Source: Pseudomonadota bacterium | GTDB taxonomy: Bacteria; Pseudomonadota; Alphaproteobacteria; Rhizobiales; JAKPQE01 | NCBI GenBank assembly: GCA_029572955.1 | Contig: JAKPQE010000113.1 | Coordinates: forward strand, 1-64,000 | DNA: 64,000 nt | Reading direction: 5' to 3' | In this document: in pieces, positions 7,685-15,607 of the stretch | How the letters are laid out: every line of letters begins with the position of its first letter | How positions within the stretch are numbered: the stretch's first letter is position 1 | Translations under genes and position numbers: made by a program | The notes under the pieces: generated by a model | Seen by the model: only the letters and a program-made list of their open reading frames with translations | What the model was told of the DNA's origin: nothing | The model's database searches: none

Positions 7685-9697
7685 ATGTCCTTTCTGAAGA
7701 ACGTTCGCATCTCGACGAAGGTTTATGGCGGCTTCGGCATCGTTTTGCTGCTGCTGCTCGCCATCGCCCTGACGGCGACGATCAATCTCGGCAACGGAAA
7801 CGACCAGTTCCAGCGCTATCGCAAGATCGCGCGGCAGGCCAATCAGGCCGGGCGCGTGCAGGCAAACCTCCTCGAAGCGCGGCTTGCGGTGAAGAACTTC
7901 ATCATCAACGCAACGCCGGAGAGCATCGCCAAGGTCAAGGAACGGGCCGCCAAGACCCTCGAGCTCAACAACGAACTCGAGGAAATGGTCTCGTCCGCCG
8001 AGAAGAAGGCGCTGATCGAAAAGGCCGACGAGGAACTGCGTCAGTACATCGAGGCCTTCGACAAGGTGACCGAGCTGCAGGCGACCCGCGAGGACCTCGT
8101 CGCGAACACCCTCGACCAGATCGGCCCGGAAATGGAAAAGAAGCTCACGACGATCATGGAAAGCGCCAATGCCGACCTGGATGCGACGGCCACCCATCGC
8201 GCCGGCATGGTTCTGCGCAACCTCCTTCTGATGCGCCTCTATGCGACGAAATTCCTCGTTACCAACGACGACGCGGCATACGAGCGCGTGCTCGCCGAAT
8301 CGGCGGCAATGTCGAAGAATCACGACCGGCTGATGTCCGAGCTGCAGAACCCGACCCGGCGCGGGCTCGCCACCGAGATCGGCAAGCTGCACGAGAGCTA
8401 CGAGACGACCTTCAAGGCGGTGCACGACGCGATCGACGCGCGCAACACCCTCATCGCCGAGAAGCTCGACGTGATCGGCCCGACCATTGCCAACGAGATG
8501 GAAGACCTGAAGCTTTCGATCAAGGAAGAGCAGGACAAGCTCGGCCCGGTGGCAAGCGCGGCGATGGAGAACGCCGTCTATGTCGCCACGGTCGTTTCGG
8601 CGCTCAGCATCATCTTCGGCCTCTTCGCCGCCTGGTCGATCGGACGCGGCATCTCGCGGCCGATCCAGACGATCACCGCGGCGATGAAGACGCTCGCCGG
8701 CGGCGACAAGTCCCAGATGATCCCCGGCCAGGACCACAAGGACGAGATCGGCGACATGGCGGCGGCCGTCCAGGTGTTCAAGGAAAACATGATCAAGGCC
8801 GACGAAGCCGCCGAGCGCGAGGCCGCCGAGGCCGAGGCGCGGCAGATCCGGACCCGCCGCATCGAGAAGCTCGCGCACGACTTCGACGTCGGGGTCTCGG
8901 CGCTGCTCGCCGCCGTCTCGGGCGCCTCCTCCGAGATGGAGGACAACGCCTCGATGATGTCCGGCATCGCCAACGACACCAGCCACCGCGCGACCACCGT
9001 GGCAAGCGCGGCCGAGGAAGCATCGACCAACGTCCAGACGGTCGCGGCGGCAACCGAGGAACTGACCGGCTCGATCCACGAGATCAGCCGCCAGGTCTCC
9101 AAGTCGGCCGAGATCGCCGGGCGCGCCGTCGCCCAGGCCGAGAAGACCGACGGTCAGGTGCGCGGCCTCGCCGAGGCGGCCCAGCAGATCGGCGAAGTCG
9201 TCAGCCTCATTTCGGCGATCGCCGAGCAGACCAACCTCCTGGCGCTCAACGCCACCATCGAGGCGGCGCGGGCCGGCGAGATGGGCAAGGGCTTCGCCGT
9301 CGTCGCGGCCGAGGTCAAGGGCCTGGCCAACCAGACCGCCAAGGCGACCGACGAGATCGGCAAGCAGATCGCCGATATCCAGTCGGAAACCCTCGAGGCG
9401 GTTTCGGCGATCCAGACGATCGGCACCATCATCAAGGAAGTGAACAGCATCGCCGCCGGCATCGCCTCGGCCGTCGAGGAACAGAGCGCGGCGACCGGCG
9501 AGATCGCCCGCAATGTCGAGCAGGCCTCGATCGGCACCCAGGAAGTCAGCGCCAACATCGTCGAGGTGACGCGCGCCGCGGCCTCCACGGGCGATGCCGC
9601 TTCCAAGGTGACCGCGGTCGCCGGCGACCTCAGCTCCAAGGCCGAACAGCTGAAGGGGCAGGTCGAGCGGTTCCTCAACGACGTGCGCGCAGCCTGA
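7685..9697 (+). CDS. Methyl-accepting chemotaxis protein with helical periplasmic sensor
   Basis: 670 aa transmembrane chemoreceptor. One helix at about residues 13-33 and a second at about 297-318 flank a ~260-residue all-helical sensor resembling the HBM (helical bimodular) domain. Then come HAMP (GRGISRPIQTITAAMKTLAGGD) and a cytoplasmic signalling domain whose hairpin tip reads EQTNLLALNATIEAARAGE, the conserved CheA/CheW contact site. No C-terminal NWETF-type pentapeptide for CheR is present. It is a single gene flanked by an AT-rich spacer and a terminator. The ligand is unknown. Confidence 0.93.
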   Translation: MSFLKNVRISTKVYGGFGIVLLLLLAIALTATINLGNGNDQFQRYRKIARQANQAGRVQANLLEARLAVKNFIINATPESIAKVKERAAKTLELNNELEEMVSSAEKKALIEKADEELRQYIEAFDKVTELQATREDLVANTLDQIGPEMEKKLTTIMESANADLDATATHRAGMVLRNLLLMRLYATKFLVTNDDAAYERVLAESAAMSKNHDRLMSELQNPTRRGLATEIGKLHESYETTFKAVHDAIDARNTLIAEKLDVIGPTIANEMEDLKLSIKEEQDKLGPVASAAMENAVYVATVVSALSIIFGLFAAWSIGRGISRPIQTITAAMKTLAGGDKSQMIPGQDHKDEIGDMAAAVQVFKENMIKADEAAEREAAEAEARQIRTRRIEKLAHDFDVGVSALLAAVSGASSEMEDNASMMSGIANDTSHRATTVASAAEEASTNVQTVAAATEELTGSIHEISRQVSKSAEIAGRAVAQAEKTDGQVRGLAEAAQQIGEVVSLISAIAEQTNLLALNATIEAARAGEMGKGFAVVAAEVKGLANQTAKATDEIGKQIADIQSETLEAVSAIQTIGTIIKEVNSIAAGIASAVEEQSAATGEIARNVEQASIGTQEVSANIVEVTRAAASTGDAASKVTAVAGDLSSKAEQLKGQVERFLNDVRAA

Positions 9698-9700
9698 GGC

Positions 9701-9746
9701 GCACCGCCCGAGGCACATCGCCCGAGGCACACCGCCCGAGGCACAC
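9701..9746. repeat. Short tandem repeat, 14-bp unit
   Basis: About three copies of a GC-rich 14-bp unit (GCACACCGCCCGAG) follow the stop codon of the chemotaxis gene; the second copy differs by one base. It is non-coding and lies before the terminator. Length variation between strains is expected from slippage. Confidence 0.7.
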
Positions 9747-9760
9747 TGCAAACACATCGA

Positions 9761-9795
9761 CGGCGCTCGCGGGAACCCCCGCGGGCGCCGTTTCC
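9761..9795 (+). terminator. Rho-independent terminator of the chemotaxis receptor gene
   Basis: A strong stem formed by CGGCGCTCGCGGG and CCCGCGGGCGCCG is followed by TTT. It lies 64 bases downstream of the chemotaxis gene and ahead of the toxin-antitoxin pair. Confidence 0.75.
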
Positions 9796-9933
9796 ATTTG
9801 TCGGACCAAGCCACGCCCCGGGGCCCGGCGCGCCTTGCGATCAGTCATCAAATCGCCTTGAAAGGCAGGCTTTCAATCCAGATTAAGGAACCCTACGATA
9901 ATCTCGTCACGTCGCGTCTCGAGAGGCCAACCG

Positions 9934-10161
9934 ATGCCCGAACTCGTCATCATCATCAAGGCCGTGTGGGACGACGAGGCCAAGGTGTGGGTCGCGACCA
10001 GCGAGAACCTGCCCGGTCTCGTCACCGAAGCCGACACGATCGAACAGCTTTACGACAAGCTCGCAGCGATGATTCCCGACCTCATCGACGGGGAGGGAAT
10101 GACCGACATTCCGATCCACCTGATGGCCGAACAGTCCAGAAAGCTCCGCATCGCCTGCTAG
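9934..10161 (+). CDS. DUF1902/HicB-like antitoxin
   Basis: 75 aa. The sequence KAVWDDEAKVWVATSENLPGLVTEA is the signature of the DUF1902 family, which has the partial RNase-H-like fold of HicB antitoxins. It lacks the C-terminal ribbon-helix-helix or HTH DNA-binding domain of full-length HicB. It would bind and neutralise HicA. The toxin gene begins directly after its stop codon. A dyad GATTA-N13-TAATC at 9881-9903 upstream may be the operator. Confidence 0.85.
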   Translation: MPELVIIIKAVWDDEAKVWVATSENLPGLVTEADTIEQLYDKLAAMIPDLIDGEGMTDIPIHLMAEQSRKLRIAC

Positions 10162-10356
10162 ATGGATCATTTCAGCAAGGACTTGAAAAAGCTGCTGCTG
10201 GAGGCCGGCTGCACATTCGTGCGGGACGGACGCGGCGATCACGAGATCTGGTACAGCCCGATCTCCATGCGCAAACTGATCGTCGACAACAAGATCAAGT
10301 CCCGCCATACCGCGAACGCGGTGCTCAAGGACGCCGGACTGCCGAAGGCGTTCTGA
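10162..10356 (+). CDS. hicA: HicA-type mRNA interferase toxin
   Basis: 64 aa, the usual size. It has the double-stranded-RNA-binding-like fold with the catalytic His in GRGDHEIW (about residue 27) and the KSRHTANAVLKDAGL C-terminus typical of HicA. It cleaves mRNA when free of its partner. The ATG follows the antitoxin stop with no gap (TAGATG), so translation is probably coupled. It sits just outside the prophage, 76 bases before the tRNA-Pro gene. Confidence 0.88.
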   Translation: MDHFSKDLKKLLLEAGCTFVRDGRGDHEIWYSPISMRKLIVDNKIKSRHTANAVLKDAGLPKAF

Positions 10357-10431
10357 GCCGATCCCGAGGACCGAGGATGAGACCCAGCGGTGGAGCCCGA
10401 TCGGCTCATTCGGGAAGGCGCGGGAAATGCA

Positions 10432-10510
<79 letters not shown>

Positions 10511-10531
10511 GCCCCATAAGGGGCAGTTTTT
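10511..10531 (+). terminator. Terminator at the phage side of attL
   Basis: A GCCCC-ATAA-GGGGC hairpin is followed by AGTTTTT. In the prophage it stops rightward transcripts that run through hicBA and the antisense of the tRNA. In the circular phage it lies just beyond attP, downstream of the integrase gene, so it would end the int transcript only in the excised form. On the other strand the same hairpin sits in the leader of tRNA-Pro. Confidence 0.7.
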
Positions 10532-10559
10532 CCTAGTCTTTGGCGGCATGGAAGGCAAG
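10531..10559 (-). promoter_or_regulatory. Candidate phage-borne promoter for tRNA-Pro
   Basis: On the minus strand CTTGCC (plus 10554-10559) and CTAGGA (plus 10531-10536) are separated by 17 bases, and the tRNA starts 21 bases beyond. The spacing and -35 match the alphaproteobacterial housekeeping pattern, but the -10 is weak. Because the prophage has displaced the native upstream DNA, some sequence here must drive the tRNA. Confidence 0.4.
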
Positions 10560-10922
10560 CGGAAAAAGCCGGCGACAGAACGCAACGGGAAAATATCGGC
10601 ATCTAAATGCACGGAGTGGTGCAAAAGTCCCACCAAAATTCCCACCGGTTTGACGCCACCTTGCCGCAAAGCTATCGCCTCGTTCACCCGCCGCGACTAT
10701 GTGACCGATGGCACGTTCATCGACTATCACCGCGCGTTCCAACCGGTCAAAAGGAACGGGGAAAACGCGAAGCGTCAGCCTCGGGTTATCAACACGCTGC
10801 TGCGCGTCTACGACGACGGAAGCCGGCGCTTCTACAAAAACGGCGTGCTTGCCTACGAGCGTCTGACGGATGCTCGCCGCGATGCCGAGCTCGACCACGC
10901 TGAAGCGATCGGAACCCGCTGA
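10548..10922 (+). CDS. Hypothetical protein at the left prophage end
   Basis: 124 aa, basic N-terminus, no family recognised. The middle (FTRRDYVTDGTFIDYHRAFQ, VINTLLRVYDDGSRRFYKNG) looks like a genuine folded protein with aromatic residues, unlike antisense frames nearby. It directly precedes the HTH protein gene, which begins right after its TGA, so they form a two-gene unit read toward the lysis genes on the opposite strand. The ATG at 10548 overlaps the candidate tRNA promoter; a later internal start is possible. Confidence 0.55.
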   Translation: MEGKRKKPATERNGKISASKCTEWCKSPTKIPTGLTPPCRKAIASFTRRDYVTDGTFIDYHRAFQPVKRNGENAKRQPRVINTLLRVYDDGSRRFYKNGVLAYERLTDARRDAELDHAEAIGTR

Positions 10923-11330
10923 ATGGCCACCACCTTTTCTCTGCTCTGCCAACGCTGCGGCCTCTCAAATCGGGAGGCCGCGGACTATCTCTCCGTTCGG
11001 CTGGATACCGCAAAGTCATGGTCCGCCGGACGGAATCCGGCGCCAGTGGGCGCCATCGGCGAATTGCGGCAACTCTACGCCAGGATCGAGCGCGCGGCGG
11101 CGGGCGCGGTTGTCGAGATCGATTGTCAGACCATCAAGCACGGCGCGCCGGATTCCGTCGAACTCGGGCTCTCCTCCGACGACCACGAGGCGCAATCGAT
11201 CGGCTGGCCTTGTGTCGGCGCCCACGCCGCCGTGCTTGGCTTGGTCGCGGCGCGAGTCGATGTTCCGCTCGCCATCGTTCCGCGCGGATCCACTATCGCC
11301 ACGGCTGGTGCGTCCGACGCCAACGACTAG
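10923..11330 (+). CDS. Small HTH DNA-binding protein
   Basis: 135 aa. The N-terminal 60 residues (LCQRCGLSNREAADYLSVRLDTAKSWSAGRNPAP) form a helix-turn-helix of the Cro/YdiL-like type, in which the second helix recognises DNA. The C-terminal half (GAHAAVLGLVAARVDVPLAIVPRG) has no assignment. The gene converges on the phosphoesterase gene with a 4-bp overlap of the 3' ends. It lies next to attL, opposite in direction to the late operon, a typical place for lysogenic-state genes. Confidence 0.65.
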   Translation: MATTFSLLCQRCGLSNREAADYLSVRLDTAKSWSAGRNPAPVGAIGELRQLYARIERAAAGAVVEIDCQTIKHGAPDSVELGLSSDDHEAQSIGWPCVGAHAAVLGLVAARVDVPLAIVPRGSTIATAGASDAND

Positions 11331-12556
11331 CCTAACCCCTCCGGGCTGATCATGTGGCGGAATACCTCGCCCTTGTCGCGGTGGTAGGTAACCGCCTTCA
11401 TCGAGCGGTTGGACGAGTAGCCCATGGCGTGGTGCCATGCATCTTTCGGCGCCAGGGTCTGGTGCACCTCCCATTGCATCCCATTGCGCTCCCCGCCACC
11501 GGATGCAGCATGGTGGCGGTGGCCGCAATGAGCATAACGCCAGACCGTCTCGCCCCACTCCTTCGGCCAGAGCCCGGCGGCAACGCCAGGCATATCGGCC
11601 GGCTTGATCCGGTCTGTATGGTTGGCGAAAAGCAGCACCTTTCCGTGGCGGTGCACGAAATAGGGGTGCGGCGCGAGGTCGACCTCGACCCGCGGCTCGG
11701 ACGCGTAGAAACAGTCGAGCGCGATCGCCAGCATGTGCGCCGATTCCGGGTCGTGGTTGCCCGGCAACAGGCGGACGATGACGCGGGCGTGGCTCTGCCG
11801 CGCCTGGTCGATCATGGCGATGAGCAGCTCGACCGCGGCCCGCTTGACCTTTGGCATGCGCGTGTCGACGTCGAGCGGGTGGCCACTCTGCGGCGTCCGG
11901 TTGTCGGCCGTGTCGGAATGGAGGAAATCACCGAGGCCGAGGAGGACGGCCGACTCGGACGGCGGCGACATGGCGACGAGCTCGGCCATGGCGCGGCGGT
12001 GCAGGTCGGTGGCGATGTCGGTATCGTAAGCCGCGCCGGTCTCGGCGCCCCATGCATACATTCCAAAATGCGGGTCGCCGAGGATGTAGGCCGTCAGCAG
12101 GTCGGCATCGACGTCGGCGCGAGGCGCGACCGTCGCGGTGAGGCCGGCATAGCCGGTAAAAGCCTCGCGGATCGCGGCGGCGCGGGCAAGGTCGGTCTTG
12201 ACCCATTTGCCACGCACTCGCCCCTCGGCGTCGACGAAGGCCGACTCGCCCTTGACGAGATGGCCGGCGAGCGGGGTGAACGTCTCCCCCGGCTCGCGGG
12301 TGAACCTGATGGTCTGGCCGCGGATGCCGCCGGCGGCATCGAACCGCACCGACTGCTCGCCGACGACGAATCCTGCCGGGGCCGCCATCGGCGACGGCGG
12401 CGCGAGGCCATATTCGGCGGCCCGGCGCAACCTGTTGTGCAGTGCCGAACGTGAAATCTTGAGGGAGCGCGCCGCCGCGGAGATGTTCCCGCCGGCAGCC
12501 GCGAGCGCAGCCAGCGCGGCCGCGGCCTGGTCCCGGGTGAGCGGAGGTGTCGCCAT
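11327..12556 (-). CDS. HTH plus calcineurin-like metallophosphoesterase
   Basis: 409 aa from ATG 12556. Residues about 8-50 form a Fis-type helix-turn-helix (GGNISAAARSLKISRSALHNRL). The second half is a metallophosphoesterase with the metal ligands in GDPHFG, GLGDFLHSD, PGNHDPES, a His in FANHTD and the HCGHRHH motif. It is the last gene of the leftward late unit, behind the spanins. The combination suggests a DNA-associated phosphodiesterase or phosphatase; the substrate is unknown. An upstream in-frame extension to 12730 has shadow-like composition and is not used. Confidence 0.82.
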   Translation of the reverse strand: MATPPLTRDQAAAALAALAAAGGNISAAARSLKISRSALHNRLRRAAEYGLAPPSPMAAPAGFVVGEQSVRFDAAGGIRGQTIRFTREPGETFTPLAGHLVKGESAFVDAEGRVRGKWVKTDLARAAAIREAFTGYAGLTATVAPRADVDADLLTAYILGDPHFGMYAWGAETGAAYDTDIATDLHRRAMAELVAMSPPSESAVLLGLGDFLHSDTADNRTPQSGHPLDVDTRMPKVKRAAVELLIAMIDQARQSHARVIVRLLPGNHDPESAHMLAIALDCFYASEPRVEVDLAPHPYFVHRHGKVLLFANHTDRIKPADMPGVAAGLWPKEWGETVWRYAHCGHRHHAASGGGERNGMQWEVHQTLAPKDAWHHAMGYSSNRSMKAVTYHRDKGEVFRHMISPEGLG

Positions 12557-12560
12557 CGCC

Positions 12561-12863
12561 TCAGTCCCCGCCCGCGCGGCGAAGCGCGGCTTCGATCTTC
12601 TCCAGCGTCTCGGCGATGTGACCGAGTTTCTCTTCGAGGCGGATAATTTTCTCGTTCTGACCCTCGAGCTTGTCGAGCCGCCTTTCCGTGGCCGCGATCT
12701 TGTCGGTGTTGCCGACAACGGCGGCGTCAAGCTTCGCCGCCCACCAGATCATGGTCGCCGACTGAATGAGCAGCATGGCGATCAGGGCGATGGGCACGTG
12801 CTTGTCGATCCGCCACCGACGCCCGTCGTCCGCTCCGGCGTCGCTATCTCGTCTCGCGATCAT
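12561..12863 (-). CDS. Small single-pass membrane protein with coiled coil
   Basis: 100 aa from ATG 12863. A basic N-terminus leads to one transmembrane helix (HVPIALIAMLLIQSATMIWW, about residues 24-43), then a predicted coiled coil with heptads of K, E and L to the C-terminus. It follows the outer spanin gene with a 4-bp overlap and precedes the phosphoesterase gene. Position and form suit a holin, antiholin or other lysis-accessory role, but no family was recognised. Confidence 0.7.
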   Translation of the reverse strand: MIARRDSDAGADDGRRWRIDKHVPIALIAMLLIQSATMIWWAAKLDAAVVGNTDKIAATERRLDKLEGQNEKIIRLEEKLGHIAETLEKIEAALRRAGGD

Positions 12864-13201
12864 CGGCTTCTCCGCATCAAATCGTACCAGTCGGCGCAGT
12901 TGGTGAGCCGCCGGTTTACCGTGGTCAGCGCCGCGTCGTAGCGCAGGACGAGGGCGTCGAGCCGATCTCCTGCCTTGACCGCGACACGCTCTGTCTTGCG
13001 GCACTCGGCCGGGTGCGACGGCAGGTCGGCCTTGGCCGCCAGCGCCGCCTCGAGCGCATGGTCGACGAGCGCCGCATCGGCCTTCGACGCGCCGGCCGTT
13101 GCCAGCCGGTCAGCGGGCGTTGCGCAGCCGGCCAAGAAGATCAGCATCAGCGCGGCAGCCGGCAGGAGCAGGCCGCGCCAGAAGTTCGGCAATCTGGTCA
13201 T
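12860..13201 (-). CDS. Outer spanin-like lipoprotein (Rz1-type)
   Basis: 113 aa from ATG 13201. A lipoprotein signal ends in the lipobox LAGC (Cys about 26). The remainder is helical, with a pair of cysteines near the end (CRKTER and NCADWYDL). The gene starts 92 bases inside the 3' end of the inner spanin gene in another frame, the overlapping Rz/Rz1 arrangement. The two would fuse inner and outer membranes at the last step of lysis. It lacks the proline-rich character of lambda Rz1, as do many o-spanins. Confidence 0.72.
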   Translation of the reverse strand: MTRLPNFWRGLLLPAAALMLIFLAGCATPADRLATAGASKADAALVDHALEAALAAKADLPSHPAECRKTERVAVKAGDRLDALVLRYDAALTTVNRRLTNCADWYDLMRRSR

Positions 13202-13559
13202 TGGCATTCTCCAGTTCGGCGGCCGTCTCGGCCTCCTTGCGGGCGAGGTCTTCGCGGGCGGCATATTCGGCGGCGGCAGCCTCACGGGCCGCGCGGGCGC
13301 GCTCCTCGGCAAATTCCCGCAGCTTCTGCTCGCCCTCGGCCAGTGCCTTCGCCGCGGCCAATTCCTCCCCGGCGACGAGCTCGGTCACCGCCTTGTCGAC
13401 GGCATGGCGGACGGCTGAGGTCCGGTCGATCCACCACCAGCCGGCAACGACGACGACGGCGGCGAGCGGGACGGGGATCGAGACGCGCAGCACGCGCCAG
13501 AGCCACGCAAGGATTGGGCTCAGGAAGTGCCCGATGATGGCGAGGATGGCGGTCGTCAC
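13110..13559 (-). CDS. Inner spanin-like protein (Rz-type)
   Basis: 149 aa from GTG 13559. A signal-anchor helix (VPLAAVVVVAGWWWIDR) is followed by a long charged alpha-helix with E/A/R heptads typical of i-spanins. The GTG overlaps the stop of the upstream 41-aa gene (GTGA). The o-spanin gene is partly embedded in its 3' end. The assignment comes from architecture and gene order in the lysis cassette. Confidence 0.75.
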   Translation of the reverse strand: MTTAILAIIGHFLSPILAWLWRVLRVSIPVPLAAVVVVAGWWWIDRTSAVRHAVDKAVTELVAGEELAAAKALAEGEQKLREFAEERARAAREAAAAEYAAREDLARKEAETAAELENANDQIAELLARPAPAGCRADADLLGRLRNAR

Positions 13560-13681
13560 GGGTGCACCATGAAGAGCGCAGCGAGCCCACCGAGCGCCAG
13601 CAGGAGGATAAAGGCGGCGGCGAAGGCCTCACCAATGGTGACGCCGCTCTCGCGCGGGTCCGGTGTCGGACGGTCAAGCAT
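13556..13681 (-). CDS. 41-aa single-pass membrane protein, holin candidate
   Basis: The start ATG 13681 overlaps the endolysin stop by 8 bases and its own stop overlaps the i-spanin start, so the gene is tightly fitted in the lysis unit. After a short proline-rich N-terminus there is one membrane helix (AFAAAFILLLALGGLAALFM) and a three-residue tail. It is smaller than classical holins; a pinholin-like or antiholin role is possible but unproven. Confidence 0.65.
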   Translation of the reverse strand: MLDRPTPDPRESGVTIGEAFAAAFILLLALGGLAALFMVHP

Positions 13682-14360
13682 CACCGGCGCTCCACGGCAG
13701 CGGACGGCCGGCATCGTCCCAGCGAGCATACATCGCCCAAAGTGCCCCGGCGACGATGAGCCCGCCGACGACGAGGCCAAGCCAAGTGCCGGCCGAGACA
13801 TATCCATTGGCTTGATCGAGCGTGTCGGCGAGGTTGGTTGCCGCGTCGGCAAGAACAGCGACACCTCCCGCTCCGGCGCTACCGGCACCCCACAGCGTCC
13901 GCGACCCGACGAAATCGGACTCCATGTCGTCCGTCATCGGCTCGTCGGTCGAAAGGAGGCCGGCAACCCGGGCGGCGGGATAGGCCTTCCAAGGCAACTG
14001 CCAGTGCGGGCCGTCCTTGAACCGCTTCCAATCCCCGCCCCATTCGATGGAGATCCCCTCAGCCTTTGCCGCGGCCTTCATGATCTTGGCGAGGCGGTAG
14101 TAGAGCGGCCAAGCCCACGAGACGTGGCCTGACCCATCAACCGGTGCAATGTCAACAGCGTGCCCGGTGATGTGCCGAGAGTTCATCGTCTTCGATGCGC
14201 CCTTGGCGACAAGCTGCTTCTGGCGGGCGATGGAGCGCACCCCCTCAAGGATGGTAAATGGCATGTCGGACATTGCCGCAGCGCGTTTTACGACGCGGAT
14301 CAAATCTGCGTGCACCCCGTCAAGCCTATTCAGGCTGTGGGCGTCGAGTTCAAAGCCCAT
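13674..14360 (-). CDS. Endolysin, M15-type peptidase with C-terminal membrane anchor
   Basis: 228 aa from ATG 14360. It is a zinc L-alanyl-D-glutamate or D-Ala-D-Ala peptidase that cleaves peptidoglycan cross-links. The M15 metal motif is seen as SRHITGHAVDIAP (His63, Asp70), with a second His in GPHWQLP (about 119). Residues about 195-215 form a clear transmembrane helix (LGLVVGGLIVAGALWAMY), so the enzyme is probably held in the inner membrane with the catalytic part N-terminal. It is the first gene of the lysis cassette, downstream of the ClpP-like gene. Confidence 0.9.
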   Translation of the reverse strand: MGFELDAHSLNRLDGVHADLIRVVKRAAAMSDMPFTILEGVRSIARQKQLVAKGASKTMNSRHITGHAVDIAPVDGSGHVSWAWPLYYRLAKIMKAAAKAEGISIEWGGDWKRFKDGPHWQLPWKAYPAARVAGLLSTDEPMTDDMESDFVGSRTLWGAGSAGAGGVAVLADAATNLADTLDQANGYVSAGTWLGLVVGGLIVAGALWAMYARWDDAGRPLPWSAGDA

Positions 14361-14386
14361 GGCTTCTCTCCAATGAAAAAGCCGCC

Positions 14387-14812
14387 TCAGTGGGCGGCGG
14401 ACGGCCGGCAGGAACGAAAAAGGCGCCGGAGATCGGCGCCTTCGAGGAAGAGCGGTCGGCCGGTGAGGCCGCCGCGATCGCTGAGCCATCGTCGGATGGC
14501 GGGCGGATACCAGGCAAAGACCCAGCGCGTTGCCCGCTCGTCGCGCGGGGCGACGGCATAGGCAGCGCCGGCATCGTCGGCGACAAACTGCCGGGCCGGC
14601 AGCGAGCGCGCCTCGTGGAAGCCGAGCACGGCCCGCGGGGTGACGCAGACTTGCCTCGGCGGCAGGTGCAGGAAGAGCGTGCAGGCCGACAGGCACGGCC
14701 CATCGATCCTCACCTCGGCGCCGCTGCGCAGCGCCTCTACCGTGCGGCGGATATAGTCGGCCGCAGCGCCTCCTCGGTCGTCGACGATGACGATGGCGGG
14801 TGGTTGATCCAT
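14387..14812 (-). CDS. ClpP/crotonase-fold-like protein in the lysis region
   Basis: 141 aa. The segment RIDGPCLSACTLFLHLP followed by VLGFHEAR resembles the Ser and His regions of ClpP-fold periplasmic proteins (COG3904-like), with a central serine in LSAC and a histidine in FHEA. There is no signal peptide at the chosen start. It lies between the last tail-fibre gene and the endolysin. A peptidase role is only suggested; an acyl-CoA-type hydrolase fold without activity is equally possible. Confidence 0.6.
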   Translation of the reverse strand: MDQPPAIVIVDDRGGAAADYIRRTVEALRSGAEVRIDGPCLSACTLFLHLPPRQVCVTPRAVLGFHEARSLPARQFVADDAGAAYAVAPRDERATRWVFAWYPPAIRRWLSDRGGLTGRPLFLEGADLRRLFRSCRPSAAH

Positions 14813-14824
14813 TGGAAGAACCGG

Positions 14825-15607
14825 TCAGGACAGAGCAAACAAGACCCTGGTATAGGTCTCATGGCCCGACCAGCTCGTGGCGGTACCCAAACCAGTCGTG
14901 GCAAAGGAATAAGTGCACCGATACTCGATGCGGTAGGTGTGACCAGCAACAACGCGCGCAAAGCAGCTTAACTCGGTTGCAATGGCAGATGGCCAAATCG
15001 GCACGGAGTCACCAGCAGATGCACTAGCAGTGACATCATACACCCTCATCGCCGTCCCTTTGGTCTGGTTGAATGTCGAGGTCACCGTCACAATGCCGTC
15101 GACAGAAGGCGTAAAAGCATTGGAGGCCAAGGAGGCGATCACGCTGTCCTGGTTCATGACCAGTGTGTTGAGGTCGCGGGTATACCATGCACCAGTGGTG
15201 GCGCTGCCCCCATTGGTGCCTGATGACTTTTGATCCTCGATGATGGCGCGGAGGCCACTACCCCCGCCGCCACCTCCCAAAGCAGCAATCGCCTGAGCTA
15301 CACGCTGCGGAGTCATGAGCTTGGTCGAGACAGTTCCGGCCTCAGCCTCTGCCTGCGTAGCGATGTTGGCGGAGAGGGTGCGGTTGGCAGCCAGACTTCC
15401 TCCGCCAGTCAACCCTGTGCCTGCTGATACGGTGGTGGCAGCCAGCGCAAGAAGCGCCTGATCCAGCGTCATGGACCGGATGGTTCCACCACTGTCTTTG
15501 TAATAGAGCTTCTTGTCCGCCGTGTTTATGGCGATCTCGCCATCCAGCAGCGTGGCCGGCGCTGAACCTGCCGACGAAGATCGCTTCAGCTGCCAGGTGT
15601 TGGTCAT
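14825..15607 (-). CDS. Tail fibre/receptor-binding protein with C-terminal tip module (copy 3)
   Basis: 260 aa. The N-terminus (QLKRSSSAGSAPATLLDGEI) is the short phage-fibre attachment motif with the GEIAIN start. Glycine-rich linker follows at about residue 112. The last 140 residues (EDQKSSG, TRDLNTL, AFTPSVDG, YRIEY) match the ends of the two other fibre genes of this prophage and suggest a C1q-like beta-sandwich tip. The ATG touches the stop of the preceding fibre gene. Confidence 0.8.
   Translation of the reverse strand: MTNTWQLKRSSSAGSAPATLLDGEIAINTADKKLYYKDSGGTIRSMTLDQALLALAATTVSAGTGLTGGGSLAANRTLSANIATQAEAEAGTVSTKLMTPQRVAQAIAALGGGGGGSGLRAIIEDQKSSGTNGGSATTGAWYTRDLNTLVMNQDSVIASLASNAFTPSVDGIVTVTSTFNQTKGTAMRVYDVTASASAGDSVPIWPSAIATELSCFARVVAGHTYRIEYRCTYSFATTGLGTATSWSGHETYTRVLFALS

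Noticed and set aside
9701-9746. CRISPR array
   Set aside because: Units are only 14 bp, contiguous and without spacers. No cas genes are seen anywhere in the window.
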